Positions 45,017 to 53,783 are shown, counted from the stretch's first letter. The stretch is DNA of 64,000 bases from an uncultured Collinsella sp. (GCA_902470805.1 CABRHX010000006.1:32351-96350), one strand, 5' to 3'. Numbers and translations: made by a program. The notes: generated from the letters alone by a model not told the origin.

Positions 45017-45954
45017 TGGTTTCTCCCGGGGCAGGTCTTTCCGCCGTTGCGATCGTCGGTCCGACGGCGGTTGGTAAGAGTGATGTTGCCGACCGTTTGG
45101 CGGCTCGTCTTTCGTCCGAAGTGCTGTCGTGCGATGCGATGCAAATCTATCGCGGCATGGACATCGGTACCGCAAAGATGGCGCCCGATGAGTGCACGGC
45201 GCCGCTGCGTCTCGTCGACATTGTAGAGCCGGGTGTGGCGTACTCTGCGGCGCTTTATCAGGCTGACGCTCGCGCGCATGTTGAGCGTTTGCTTGGCGAG
45301 GGCCGCCTACCGGTGTTTTGCGGGGGCACAGGCTTGTATCTCAAGGCCGCCCTGGATGAGATGGATTTTCCCTCGGGCGAGCTTGAGGACGATCGTCGCG
45401 CGGGGTATCAGGAACTTGCCGAGCGTATTGGCGAGGAAGAACTGCATGCTCTGCTTGCCGAGCGCGATCCAGAATCGGCTGCTGTTATTCATCCCCATAA
45501 CGTGCGCCGTGTGATTCGTGCGCTCGAGATGCATGATGATGGTATCTCCTATGCAAAGCAAAAAAGTCAGTTTAGTGTTCCGCGCGAGCATTATCATGCT
45601 CTATGGTTTGGTCTGACGCGTAATCGCGAGGTTCTCTACGAGCGCATTAACCTGCGTGTCGATCTGATGTTTGAGCAGGGTCTTGTCGATGAGGTCCGCG
45701 GTCTTATGGACCAGGGGCTGGGAGATGCCCTGACGTCGATGCAGGCAATTGGTTATAAAGAGATCATTGATGCTTTCAATGGCGTGATTTCTATGGATGA
45801 GGCTCGCGAACTCATTAAGATGCGTTCGCGTCGCTATGCCAAACGTCAGCTTTCGTGGTTTAAACGCGATGACCGCGTCGTGTGGTTCGATATGGACGAG
45901 TTTACGATCGATGAGGTCGTTGAGGACATCCTGCATCGTATTGAGGCTGCCTAA
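45016..45954 (+). CDS. miaA: tRNA dimethylallyltransferase
   Basis: 312 residues. P-loop VGPTAVGKSDVA, DAMQIYRGMDIGTAKM and GGTGLYLKA are MiaA signatures. It transfers dimethylallyl to A37. It shares the base of TAATG with both neighbours (miaB stop, hflX start), so miaB-miaA-hflX is a tightly coupled operon. Confidence 0.95.
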   Translation: MVSPGAGLSAVAIVGPTAVGKSDVADRLAARLSSEVLSCDAMQIYRGMDIGTAKMAPDECTAPLRLVDIVEPGVAYSAALYQADARAHVERLLGEGRLPVFCGGTGLYLKAALDEMDFPSGELEDDRRAGYQELAERIGEEELHALLAERDPESAAVIHPHNVRRVIRALEMHDDGISYAKQKSQFSVPREHYHALWFGLTRNREVLYERINLRVDLMFEQGLVDEVRGLMDQGLGDALTSMQAIGYKEIIDAFNGVISMDEARELIKMRSRRYAKRQLSWFKRDDRVVWFDMDEFTIDEVVEDILHRIEAA

Positions 45955-47243
45955 TGGCCCGTTTTCCCCTTGTTCCCACGGCACCCGAGCCCGAGCGTGC
46001 CATATTAGTTGGTGTTGAGTGGCGCGACAATGCGTGGCCGCTTGATCGTTCGCTTGACGAGCTTGAGCGCCTAGCCCATACGGCTGGCGCCCAGTGTGTG
46101 GCGCGTTTGTCACAGCGTCTGGTTAAGCCGTATCCAAAATCGTTTATCGGTTCCGGTAAGGTTGAAGAGCTGTGCGGCCTGGTGCATCGTATGGATGCCG
46201 ATGTCGTTATTTTTGACGACGACCTGACGCCCTCGCAGCAATCCTATTTGGAGAAAGCCGTGGGCGAGCCGGTAAAGATTATCGATCGTACGGCACTGAT
46301 CTTGGATATCTTTGGCCTGCATGCTCAGACGCGTGAGGGACGCCTACAGGTACAGCTGGCGCAGCTTCAATATCTGTTGCCTCGTCTGCGTGGCATGTGG
46401 AGCCATCTTGCCAAGGAACAGACGCGCGGCGGCATCGGCTCACGCTTTGGTCAGGGTGAAAGCCAGCTCGAGGTCGACCGTCGCTTGATTCGCAATAAGA
46501 TTGCCGCGCTTCGTCGTGAGCTTAAGCAGGTTGAACAGCGTCGCGATGTCCAGTCCAAGAGCCGTATTGAGTCTCCGGCGTTTCGCGTCGCGTTAGCCGG
46601 TTATACCAATGCCGGTAAATCGACGTTGCTCAATCGCCTGACCGGCTCTACGGTACTTTCGCAGGACAAGCTGTTTGCTACGCTCGACCCGACGACGCGT
46701 TCGTATCGCCTGCCCGGCGGTCGCGGCATGACGATTACCGATACCGTCGGCTTTATTCAAAAGCTACCGCATGGTTTGGTCGATGCCTTTAAATCGACGC
46801 TGTCCGAGGTGTTGGGTGCCGATTTAATTCTCAAAGTTGTAGATGCGTCTGACGAGGACTATGAGCGACAGCTGGAGGCTGTCGACCGCGTGCTTGATGA
46901 GATCGGCGCTGGAGAGCGTTTAACGCTGACCGTATTCAATAAGATCGATCTTTTGGATAGTGTTGATCGATTGAGCTTCCGTCGTCGCTATCCCGAGGCC
47001 GTTCTGTTCTCGGCCCAGACGGGCGAGGGACTCGACGATCTCGTCGACCGTATTGCTCGTGAGGCGGCTGCTACCGATGTGTTGCTCTCTGCTGATATCC
47101 CGTATCGTGAGGGCGCCCTCATCACGCTGGTGCATGAGCAGGGAACCCTTTTGCACGAGGAATATCTTGAGGACGGCGTCCGTATTGTGGCGAAGCTGCC
47201 GGCCCGTATCGCGCCGCGGCTCGAGCGTTATCGCACTGAGTAG
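45954..47243 (+). CDS. hflX: Ribosome-associated GTPase HflX
   Basis: 429 residues. HflX N-terminal domain with KSFIGSGKVEEL and the glycine-rich TRGGIGSRFGQGESQLEVDR, then the GTPase domain (AGYTNAGKST, DTVGFIQKLPHGLV, NKID). It splits stalled ribosomes. Its 3' end overlaps the convergent broken acyltransferase gene by 16 bp. Confidence 0.95.
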   Translation: MARFPLVPTAPEPERAILVGVEWRDNAWPLDRSLDELERLAHTAGAQCVARLSQRLVKPYPKSFIGSGKVEELCGLVHRMDADVVIFDDDLTPSQQSYLEKAVGEPVKIIDRTALILDIFGLHAQTREGRLQVQLAQLQYLLPRLRGMWSHLAKEQTRGGIGSRFGQGESQLEVDRRLIRNKIAALRRELKQVEQRRDVQSKSRIESPAFRVALAGYTNAGKSTLLNRLTGSTVLSQDKLFATLDPTTRSYRLPGGRGMTITDTVGFIQKLPHGLVDAFKSTLSEVLGADLILKVVDASDEDYERQLEAVDRVLDEIGAGERLTLTVFNKIDLLDSVDRLSFRRRYPEAVLFSAQTGEGLDDLVDRIAREAAATDVLLSADIPYREGALITLVHEQGTLLHEEYLEDGVRIVAKLPARIAPRLERYRTE

Positions 47244-47931
47244 ACGAGCTCCAAAATGCCCAGAATGATGGGCTGATGCAGCAGATAAAAGGGGAGTGCA
47301 TGACGTCCAAGGCTGGCGAGCGCCGGGACGGGATTGGCGTAGGCCCAGCTTGGGGCGGGATGTTCACATCTTTGAGCGGTGCGCGCAGCGAAGTATCCTG
47401 TGAGGTACATGAATATAAACGGGATGATTGGATAATAGTCGCCTGAAACGAACCAAGGCCGGGAAATCCTAGCCACGCCAAATAGGGGAATGAATAGGTC
47501 GATTTCGGGATGCCCCATGTCGCTGCGAAGAGAGCGAGGCATATCGCAATGCCCCACGTGCTAGGTACTTTCTTAAGCATCGGTCGTGCTACGGCTGCCA
47601 CAGCGGTACACGCCGCCATGCAATAAATGATGCCAAAGTTCACTGAATCGTCGACCGATACGAGCGTTGTTACAATCCAGACGACCAAAGCTGCGGCAGC
47701 GTATTTGGCCGCTCGTTTAGCATTGTTGCGTGAGAGCGTGCACATCCAACCCGCGATAAACAAAAATATCCAGCTGATGCTGGCGCGCCAGATGTCTTGA
47801 AAGACAGTCTGGGTAAACCAGGGCATATCCCAGTCGTACAGGTAGGCGAAATCGTAGCAAGCGTGAAAACCTGCCATTGAAATCATCGTAAACCCGCGGA
47901 CGGTATCAAAGATGGTGATGCGTTTTTGCAT
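47228..47931 (-). pseudogene. Frameshifted DUF1624 / heparan-alpha-glucosaminide acetyltransferase-like membrane protein
   Basis: The frame from ATG 47931 (MQKRITIFDTVRGFTMISMA) fits the N terminus of COG3503/DUF1624 membrane proteins and runs through several membrane helices to WLGFPG near 47460. The natural continuation, PWFVSGDYYPIIPFIFMYLT to the end at 47228 (LPFYLLHQPIILGILELVY), is in the next frame. One missing base in the CCCGGCCTTGG run explains both. Restored length is about 234 residues. The start overlaps the lexA stop (TAATG), so it would be co-transcribed with lexA. A sequencing error is possible. Confidence 0.75.
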
Positions 47932-48575
47932 TACGAGAACCGGCGCATCAAGCCGACGACTTTGCCCAAGATAACGGGATTCGTTGCATAGATAGGCTCC
48001 ATGGTGTCATTCTCAGGCTGCAGGCGTACGCGTCCTTGCTCCTTGTAGAACGTCTTGACGGTCGCTGAACCATCAATCATGGCCACGACAATTTCGCCGT
48101 TCATGGCACTCTTTTGTTCACGGACGATGATGTAATCGCCATTGAAGATGCCGACATTGATCATTGAGCTCCCATGTACCTCAAGGATAAAGGAACCCTG
48201 GTCAGTGGCGATTTCGGTCGGGATTGTAAAAGTGTCTTCGATATTCTGCTCGGCCAGAATGGGAATCCCTGCCGCGACGCGACCAACGAGCGGTAGCGAG
48301 ACCGTTCCGCGAGGTGCGGTGGGCTCGTCAGATTTAGAAATTGAGACAGAGGAACCGTCCTCGTTAAAGAGTTCCAGGGCGCGCGGTTTAGTGGCATCGC
48401 GCTTGAGTAGCCCGCGCGCCTCCAGGGCAGATAGATGGGCGTGCACGGTGCTGGGGGAGGAAAGGCCCACAGCAGAAGCCATCTCGCGCACGCTGGGCGG
48501 ATAACCCTTCTCCTGCTGATATTCCTTGATGAAGTCGTAAATTTGCTGCTGACGCTTGGTAGTTTTGCGAGCCAT
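47931..48575 (-). CDS. lexA: SOS repressor LexA
   Basis: 214 residues. N-terminal winged helix (QQQIYDFIKEYQQEKGYPPS, STVHAHL), the self-cleavage Ala-Gly bond in VAAGIP, catalytic Ser in HGSSMINVGI and Lys in ATVKTFYK. ATG 48575 has GAGAGG 8 nt upstream; the frame continues without support to 48680. Three GAAC-N4-GTTC-type boxes exactly 28 bp apart lie in the 160 bp shared with the divergent LysM gene, so lexA is autoregulated. Confidence 0.95.
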   Translation of the reverse strand: MARKTTKRQQQIYDFIKEYQQEKGYPPSVREMASAVGLSSPSTVHAHLSALEARGLLKRDATKPRALELFNEDGSSVSISKSDEPTAPRGTVSLPLVGRVAAGIPILAEQNIEDTFTIPTEIATDQGSFILEVHGSSMINVGIFNGDYIIVREQKSAMNGEIVVAMIDGSATVKTFYKEQGRVRLQPENDTMEPIYATNPVILGKVVGLMRRFS

Positions 48576-48599
48576 CAGGGCATCCTCTCTACCCATGTC

Positions 48600-48667
48600 A
48601 AACAAATGTTCGAATTTTGCTTGACAGGAACAACTGTTCGAAGATAATAATAACCGAACATTCGTTC
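48600..48667. promoter_or_regulatory. Three LexA boxes in the lexA/LysM intergenic region
   Basis: AAAC-AAAT-GTTC (48600-48611, one mismatch), GAAC-AACT-GTTC (48628-48639) and GAAC-ATTC-GTTC (48656-48667). Start-to-start distances are both 28 bp. The middle box sits inside the plus-strand promoter. Confidence 0.88.
48621..48648 (+). promoter_or_regulatory. Promoter of the LysM gene
   Basis: TTGACA (48621-48626), 16-bp spacer, GATAAT (48643-48648; the alternative TAATAA is 2 bp on). The spacer holds a perfect LexA box, the same design as the recA promoter. Confidence 0.75.
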
Positions 48668-48735
48668 TCGCGCTAGACATTTTTGTCCGCGCGGCTTGAT
48701 AAAACTGTTCTCAGCAAAACACGCGAGAGGAGAAC

Positions 48736-49188
48736 ATGATGAACGCAACGAATATGGTCCAGGGAAACCTCGCCCTTAAGCTCGAGACGCCTGCAGAACC
48801 CACTTTTACGGTTGTTCAGGGTGGCCGCTCCAGCTTTCAGCCTTTGACCGTAAAGCCTGCTCGCAATCAGCAGGCTGCAGTCGCGCCGGCCCGCGTTGCC
48901 CTGAAGGTTCCGACGATTGTCGCCGTTGCCGTTGCGCTTACGCTCTTCTTTGTCCTCGCTACGTCGGTCTTTAGCGCGCGTCACGCCGCGTATGCCGAGT
49001 CCGTTTCCAACGTTACCTACGAGACCATTCGCGTTCAGCCTGGCGATTCTCTTTGGTCGCTTGCCGAGGAATATCCAATCGAAGGCCTTTCCACGCAAGA
49101 GACTTCCGACATGATCCGTAACGTCAATCATCTGGAGCATGGTTCGCTCGCCGCCGGTGCGCATCTTAAGGTTCCTGCTCGTTCGTAA
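48736..49188 (+). CDS. SOS-controlled LysM membrane protein (YneA-like division inhibitor candidate)
   Basis: 150 residues: a basic cytoplasmic N terminus, one membrane segment (about 58-80) and a C-terminal LysM domain (YETIRVQPGDSLWSLAEEYP ... AAGAHLKVP). It is divergent from lexA with a LexA box in its promoter. In Bacillus the divergent neighbour of lexA is yneA, a one-helix LysM protein that halts division during SOS; this is the same design and place. Sequence similarity beyond LysM cannot be claimed. ATG 48736 with GAGAGG upstream. Confidence 0.75.
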   Translation: MMNATNMVQGNLALKLETPAEPTFTVVQGGRSSFQPLTVKPARNQQAAVAPARVALKVPTIVAVAVALTLFFVLATSVFSARHAAYAESVSNVTYETIRVQPGDSLWSLAEEYPIEGLSTQETSDMIRNVNHLEHGSLAAGAHLKVPARS

Positions 49189-49239
49189 TCATTATCGCGC
49201 TGCGCATGGTACCCTTGTTATCGTTTAAGAGGAGGTACC

Positions 49240-49683
49240 ATGCGCTGTCCCAAATGCGGCAAGGCACATACCCGCGTCGTTGATTCCCGTATGCAGGAGT
49301 CTAATAACACCATTAAGCGCCGTCGCGAATGTTGCTCGTGTAACTATCGCTTTACAACGTTCGAGCGATGTGAAGACCCAATCGAGGTCATTAAGTCAGA
49401 CGGAACCAAGCAGCGGTTCGATCGCAATAAGCTGCTCGTCGGCTTGATGCGCGCCACCATCAAGCGCGATATCGACACTAAGAAGCTCAATGAGATTATC
49501 GACGACATCGAGGTCGAGCTGCGCTCTCGTACGCTGACGGCCGTCACGTCGCATGAGTTGGGCGACATGGTGCTCAAACGCTTGGCCAAGATCGACAAGG
49601 TGGCGTACATCCGCTTTGCCTCGGTCTACCGCGATTTCAAAGACGTCGATGAGTTTCTGCAAGAGCTCGATAAGCTAAGGTGA
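49240..49683 (+). CDS. nrdR: Transcriptional repressor NrdR
   Basis: 147 residues. A zinc ribbon ([17 protein letters not shown] and [12 protein letters not shown]) and an ATP-cone ([16 protein letters not shown]). NrdR represses ribonucleotide reductase genes when dATP is high. AAGAGGAGG precedes the ATG. It sits with dut (dUTPase), so the pair concerns dNTP balance. Confidence 0.95.
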   Translation: MRCPKCGKAHTRVVDSRMQESNNTIKRRRECCSCNYRFTTFERCEDPIEVIKSDGTKQRFDRNKLLVGLMRATIKRDIDTKKLNEIIDDIEVELRSRTLTAVTSHELGDMVLKRLAKIDKVAYIRFASVYRDFKDVDEFLQELDKLR

Positions 49684-49687
49684 TTCC

Positions 49688-50131
49688 ATGTCCAACATTA
49701 CCCTCAACATAAAGCGTCTCGATCCCACCGTCGAGCTTCCCAAATACGCCCATCCCACCGATGCCGGCTTGGATCTGCGCTCCAACGAGGACTGCGTTCT
49801 GAAGCCCTTCGAACGCCGTCTGGTCTCTACTGGGCTGGCCATCGCCCTGCCCGATGGCTACGCCGGCTTCGTCCAGCCCCGCAGCGGCTTGGCCATCAAG
49901 CAGGGCCTGTCTATAGTCAACACGCCGGGCCTCATCGACGCCCACTACCGAGGAGAACTTAAGGTTATCCTCATCAATCTGGATCCCACCAACAACATCC
50001 AAATCAACAAAGGCGACCGCATAGCCCAACTTGTCATCCAAGAAGTCCCCACGGTTAACCTCATAGAAGTAGAAGAACTAGACGAAACCGACCGAGGAGC
50101 CGGCGGTTTCGGTTCTAGCGGCGTCGCTTAG
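49688..50131 (+). CDS. dut: Deoxyuridine 5'-triphosphate nucleotidohydrolase
   Basis: 147 residues, trimeric dUTPase: [43 protein letters not shown] and the C-terminal [10 protein letters not shown] that closes the active site. It keeps uracil out of DNA. It starts 4 bp after nrdR. Family-B palindromes follow. Confidence 0.95.
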   Translation: MSNITLNIKRLDPTVELPKYAHPTDAGLDLRSNEDCVLKPFERRLVSTGLAIALPDGYAGFVQPRSGLAIKQGLSIVNTPGLIDAHYRGELKVILINLDPTNNIQINKGDRIAQLVIQEVPTVNLIEVEELDETDRGAGGFGSSGVA

Positions 50132-50165
50132 TCGTTTACGTACTGTCCGCTGACCGGCCCGACCC

Positions 50166-50200
50166 GCCTATATATCATCCCATGCTCAAACATTCTCGCG
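50166..50200 (+). repeat. Half copy of palindrome family B
   Basis: The left-arm end GCCTATATATCATCCCA and the core box TGCTCAAACATTCTCGC are present, but no matching right half follows. It resembles a truncated copy of the elements at 50219 and 50478. Confidence 0.65.
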
Positions 50201-50218
50201 GGGGCGCTCGTATCCCTC

Positions 50219-50319
50219 CCGCCCGTCTCTCACACATATCATTCCATGCTCAAACATTCTCGCGTCGCTTCGCTCGCTGCGAAACTGCGCGTGGAACGAT
50301 ATGTGAGAGAGGCGGGCGG
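50219..50319. repeat. Large palindrome, family B copy 1
   Basis: 28-nt arms (50219-50246 / 50292-50319, pairing with one wobble and two mismatches) around a 45-nt core that begins TGCTCAAACATTCTCGC and ends GCTGCGAAACTGCGCG. Lies between the convergent dut and glycosyltransferase genes. Confidence 0.85.
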
Positions 50320-50350
50320 GCGGCTACTCGCTTGAAAAAATTTACATTCT

Positions 50351-50399
50351 AGTTAGCCGATGCGACAAAGGAATAGTCTCTTTGTCGCATCGGCTAACT
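50351..50399. terminator. 20-bp perfect hairpin, likely bidirectional terminator
   Basis: Arms 50351-50370 and 50380-50399 are perfectly complementary around a 9-nt loop. A/T-rich tracts follow on both strands (AAATTTTTT on the minus side). No family-B core is present. It is the best terminator candidate between dut and the glycosyltransferase gene. Confidence 0.65.
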
Positions 50400-50477
50400 G
50401 TATTTATCTTTTCCGGTCTCGCCTTTGTTGGTTCTACTGGAGGGGAATCTAGTTTAGCTGCTAGTGCGTAAACGCAG

Positions 50478-50573
50478 CTTGCCTGTGGGGGCCTATATAT
50501 CGTCCCGCGCGCAGTTTCGCAGCGTAGCGAGAATGTTTGAGCACGGGATGATATATAGGCCCCCACGGGCAAG
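50478..50573. repeat. Large palindrome, family B copy 2 (inverted orientation)
   Basis: 30-nt arms (50478-50507 / 50544-50573), fully paired apart from two G-U wobbles, around a 36-nt core. On the minus strand the core reads TGCTCAAACATTCTCGC ... GCTGCGAAACTGCGCG, as in copy 1, with a shorter apical part. It ends 14 bp from the glycosyltransferase stop. Confidence 0.88.
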
Positions 50574-50587
50574 CGAACAGTCCGACG

Positions 50588-51889
50588 CTAGCGGATATGA
50601 GCAGGCTTCCCGCCCCAGTAGAAGCGGCAGAAGGCTCGTTTGCGCTTTTGGGGTTTGCCTACGAGCTCCATGGTTGCGATGGCGATGTCCTCCGCTGCGC
50701 GTGGGCGGCGCAGCACTTCGCCATTGATGAGCAGTGCCTTGAGCGACTCCGGATGATTGTGCAGATGGCGCAGGGTTACGATGAGTTCTCGTGCGGTGGT
50801 GACATGCATGCTGGCGCCCATTCCGGTGAGCATGGTGGTGTTGGCCTTTTCTTGACCATATGATTTGCCCAGCAGGATCATCGGCAGATGTGCGCATAGG
50901 CACTCGGTGACCGTGAGTCCTCCCGATTTGAGGATTGCGAGGTCGCAGCCGTGCATGAGGGCCGCCATGTCGTCCACGTAGTCCAGAACCGTGACGTTTT
51001 CGAGTTTCATTGCGTCGAAGAGCGTCTTGAGTCGGGTGGCATATTCGGTGTCTTTGCCCGGCAAAAAGATAAAGTGCATGTCCTCTAAACTGCGCAGGAA
51101 GGGGAGGGTGCGGTCCATCTCCGCGCGAAAGCGGACGTACGGTTGAGGCAAACTGGCGCCGGCCATTACCAGCACAATGGTCTTGTCGACGGGGAGGTTG
51201 AACTTCTGAAGTTCTTCCTCGCGATTGTAATCCGTGTCAAACCCGGCGCGAATAGGGATGCCTGTAATGCGAATCTTTGCTTCGGGGACCTTGCGGGGGC
51301 GCAGCGTTTCGGCCATAAACTCGTTTGCCACGCAGAATAGGTCGGTGTCCTTATGGGGCCACCAACCCTCGACCTCGTAATCGGTCGGTACGCAAATGAC
51401 GGGATAGTCGATGCCCGTAATGACGCGGGCGCCGACGGCAACATTGGCTGCTGTGATGTGCGTTGCGACCACGGCTATAGGCCTGCGGCGACGAATATAT
51501 TCGTTGAAGGCGGGGAACATAATACGCGACCATGCCGTGCCGCCACCCCAGAGAAGATGTCCCGTAAGCGTATATCGCCAGGTCAGGTCGTAAATGGGGC
51601 GCGTGGCTCCCGTAAAAGAAGCCGCGGTCTTATTGCCGTCGAATTTAATACGTCCAAAATCGAGGATATCCAGGACTTCGATCTCAACATCCTCAGGGAT
51701 TCCCTTGGTGCCGCGGATAAGGTCAAATGCTTGTGCAATCGCGTTGGCGGCGGCCTTGTGGCCCGAGCCGACCGAGGCGTGTACGATGGTCACGAGGGGT
51801 TTTTGCTGAGCCAAGAGCGAGGTCTGCTCCGATTGGGGAGTGCTGTGCGTGGGCAGGGGAGCGTCATTGCCCATCTGCGTTTGATCCAT
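50588..51889 (-). CDS. MGDG synthase / UgtP-like glycosyltransferase (GT28)
   Basis: 433 residues. IVHASVGSGHKAAANAIAQA is the N-terminal signature of MGDG synthase and the processive diacylglycerol glycosyltransferases, and the C-terminal half has LKSGGLTVTECLCAHLPMIL for nucleotide-sugar binding. It probably adds sugars to diacylglycerol to make membrane glycolipids or lipoteichoic acid anchors. ATG 51889 has GGGGAG upstream. Single gene, divergent from trxB. Confidence 0.82.
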   Translation of the reverse strand: MDQTQMGNDAPLPTHSTPQSEQTSLLAQQKPLVTIVHASVGSGHKAAANAIAQAFDLIRGTKGIPEDVEIEVLDILDFGRIKFDGNKTAASFTGATRPIYDLTWRYTLTGHLLWGGGTAWSRIMFPAFNEYIRRRRPIAVVATHITAANVAVGARVITGIDYPVICVPTDYEVEGWWPHKDTDLFCVANEFMAETLRPRKVPEAKIRITGIPIRAGFDTDYNREEELQKFNLPVDKTIVLVMAGASLPQPYVRFRAEMDRTLPFLRSLEDMHFIFLPGKDTEYATRLKTLFDAMKLENVTVLDYVDDMAALMHGCDLAILKSGGLTVTECLCAHLPMILLGKSYGQEKANTTMLTGMGASMHVTTARELIVTLRHLHNHPESLKALLINGEVLRRPRAAEDIAIATMELVGKPQKRKRAFCRFYWGGKPAHIR

Positions 51890-52006
51890 CGATAACTCCC
51901 CTTCATCTTAGTTTCGCAAGGAATCATTGTAGTGCATGAGTGTCACGTTCGTCTAAATTTGGGTATGAGCGCAAAGAACGCCAATCTTTCGACAGGAGGT
52001 CTTTTC

Positions 52007-52945
52007 ATGACTACCCATCAGCCGATCGATGTTGCTATTATCGGCGGCGGCCCTGCGGGCTATGCTGCGGCCATTTATGCGGCGCGCTCCAACCTAACGA
52101 CGACCGTGATTGAACAGGGCATGTCGGGAGGGCAGATCGCCACAACCAATGAGGTCGAGAACTATCCGGGCATTCCGCTGCTGAGCGGTGCTGAACTTGG
52201 TGAGCGGTTCCAACAACATGCTGAAGGCTTGGGGGCTCAGGTTGAATGGAGTATGGTGACGGGCGTCGACTACGATGCCGATGCAGCGCTGTTTACGGTG
52301 CATCACGATATGGGCGATACGCTGGCCTCGAGCGTTATCGCTTGCATGGGTGCCACGCCGCGTCCGGCAGGTTTCGCTGGCGAGGATACGTATCGCGGTC
52401 GTGGCGTTTCATATTGCGCAACATGTGACGGCATGTTCTTCCGCGGCAAACAGGTCTTTGTAATCGGTGGTGGCAATTCGGCATGCGAAGAGGCTCTGTT
52501 CCTGTCAGAAATCGCCAACAGCGTGACCATCGTGCTGCGCCGCGATCAGTTTCGTGCGCCTGATGGTGTCGTTCAGAAAGTACTCGCAAAGGACAATATT
52601 ACAGTTAGGTACCAAACTAGTATTGTGGAGCTATCGGGCGAAGTCATGCCAACGACGATTACCTTTAAGAACAATGCATCCGGCGAGACTCATACCGAGT
52701 CATTTGAGCCCGGCTCGTTTGGCATCTTTGTCTTTACCGGAACGCAGCCCCATACCGAGCTCGTTGAGCATTTAGTCGATCTGGCGCCTGATGGCGGCAT
52801 TCTGACTGATGAATCCATGGCGACCCGCACGCCAGGTCTATTTGCCGCTGGCGATATCCGTTCCAAACGTTTACGCCAGGTTGTGACTGCTGTTTCGGAC
52901 GGAGCCATAGCAGCAACGAGCGCATACGCGTTTCTCCGTGGATAA
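52007..52945 (+). CDS. trxB: Thioredoxin reductase
   Basis: 312 residues. FAD motif IIGGGPAGYAAAIYAARS, redox CATC in YCATCDGMFF, NADPH motif VIGGGNSACEEA, and the C-terminal FAD site GLFAAGDI. It reduces thioredoxin with NADPH. ATG 52007 follows ACAGGAGG. A strong terminator at 52986 ends the transcript. No thioredoxin gene is next to it. Confidence 0.94.
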   Translation: MTTHQPIDVAIIGGGPAGYAAAIYAARSNLTTTVIEQGMSGGQIATTNEVENYPGIPLLSGAELGERFQQHAEGLGAQVEWSMVTGVDYDADAALFTVHHDMGDTLASSVIACMGATPRPAGFAGEDTYRGRGVSYCATCDGMFFRGKQVFVIGGGNSACEEALFLSEIANSVTIVLRRDQFRAPDGVVQKVLAKDNITVRYQTSIVELSGEVMPTTITFKNNASGETHTESFEPGSFGIFVFTGTQPHTELVEHLVDLAPDGGILTDESMATRTPGLFAAGDIRSKRLRQVVTAVSDGAIAATSAYAFLRG

Positions 52946-52985
52946 GTACGATAATATTTCTTATGTAAGGTTGTTGTCTTTTAAC

Positions 52986-53030
52986 AAAGTGGTTGGACGG
53001 TGTATCAATGTGCTGTCCAACCACTTTTAC
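52986..53030 (+). terminator. Terminator of trxB
   Basis: AAAGTGGTTGGAC (52986-52998) pairs with GTCCAACCACTTT (53015-53027), followed by a short T-rich end. The 16-nt loop is rather large. Confidence 0.8.
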
Positions 53031-53099
53031 TTTCCGGTTATGTGGTATGTAAAACTAGATAACCTAGAATACAATATAGAAAATGAACGGAGGACCTTT

Positions 53100-53711
53100 A
53101 TGAACCACGTTAAACACGTTATTCCGATGTCTGATTCGTCGGTCAGCATTAAGCCTGAGGATATTCAGCCTACTGTGCTGCCCGATGCATTTATTCAGTC
53201 CGATATCGTACGCAAACTCAATACGTTGAGTCTGCCGCGCTATGACCAGTTGCCCAATGTGACGCTCTACCGCGACCAGGTCATTGAGTATGTCGCGCTG
53301 TGGATGGAGCCGCTGTCCCTTTGCGTTGAGCAGCCTATCATTACGCCATCGATGGTCAATAACTACGTAAAGGTTGGCCTGGTGCCTGCTCCGGTCAAAA
53401 AGCAATATGGCCGCGAGCAAATTGCCCGCCTGATCGCTATCTGCATCTTTAAGCAGGTGCTACCTATTGCTGCGGTGCAGGCACTCTTTAACATTCAGCG
53501 TTTGAGCTACGATGCCCCGACGGCCTTCGACTATGTGGTTGATCAGCTCGAGGCATCGATTCGTTCGGCGTTTTCTGTCGAGCAGACGCCGGTTCCCGAT
53601 ACGGCGCATCAGGTAACGCGTGAGTCGCTGCTTGTGCGCAGTGTGGTTTCCTCCTTCGTTTCGAAGGCTTACTTGATGAGCTATCTCAAGTTCAACGGGT
53701 TTAATAGCTAG
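53100..53711 (+). CDS. DUF1836 domain protein, MerR-like DNA-binding fold
   Basis: 203 residues. EQPIITPSMVNNYVKVGLVP and YGREQIARLIAICIFKQVLP are the DUF1836 core, a winged-helix MerR-like region without the usual C-terminal sensor. The start ATG 53100 follows GGAGGA; frames reaching 52938 are unsupported. A site ACTAGATA at 53054-53061 recurs upstream of degV, so it may regulate itself and degV (inference). Convergent with degV across a shared terminator. Confidence 0.78.
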   Translation: MNHVKHVIPMSDSSVSIKPEDIQPTVLPDAFIQSDIVRKLNTLSLPRYDQLPNVTLYRDQVIEYVALWMEPLSLCVEQPIITPSMVNNYVKVGLVPAPVKKQYGREQIARLIAICIFKQVLPIAAVQALFNIQRLSYDAPTAFDYVVDQLEASIRSAFSVEQTPVPDTAHQVTRESLLVRSVVSSFVSKAYLMSYLKFNGFNS

Positions 53712-53716
53712 CCGAC

Positions 53717-53770
53717 GTATAAAACGGGCGGGACAAAGAGCCATCTGTCGCTTTGTCCCGCCCGTATTTT
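53717..53770. terminator. Bidirectional terminator between the DUF1836 gene and degV
   Basis: A perfect 15-bp stem (53724-53738 / 53751-53765) flanked by A-rich sequence on the left and ATTTT on the right, so it can serve both convergent genes. Confidence 0.9.
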
Positions 53771-53783
53771 GCTTGGTTGGACT

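Noticed and set aside
50166..50573. CRISPR array
   Set aside because: The repeats are palindromic elements in both orientations with no regular spacers and no cas genes.
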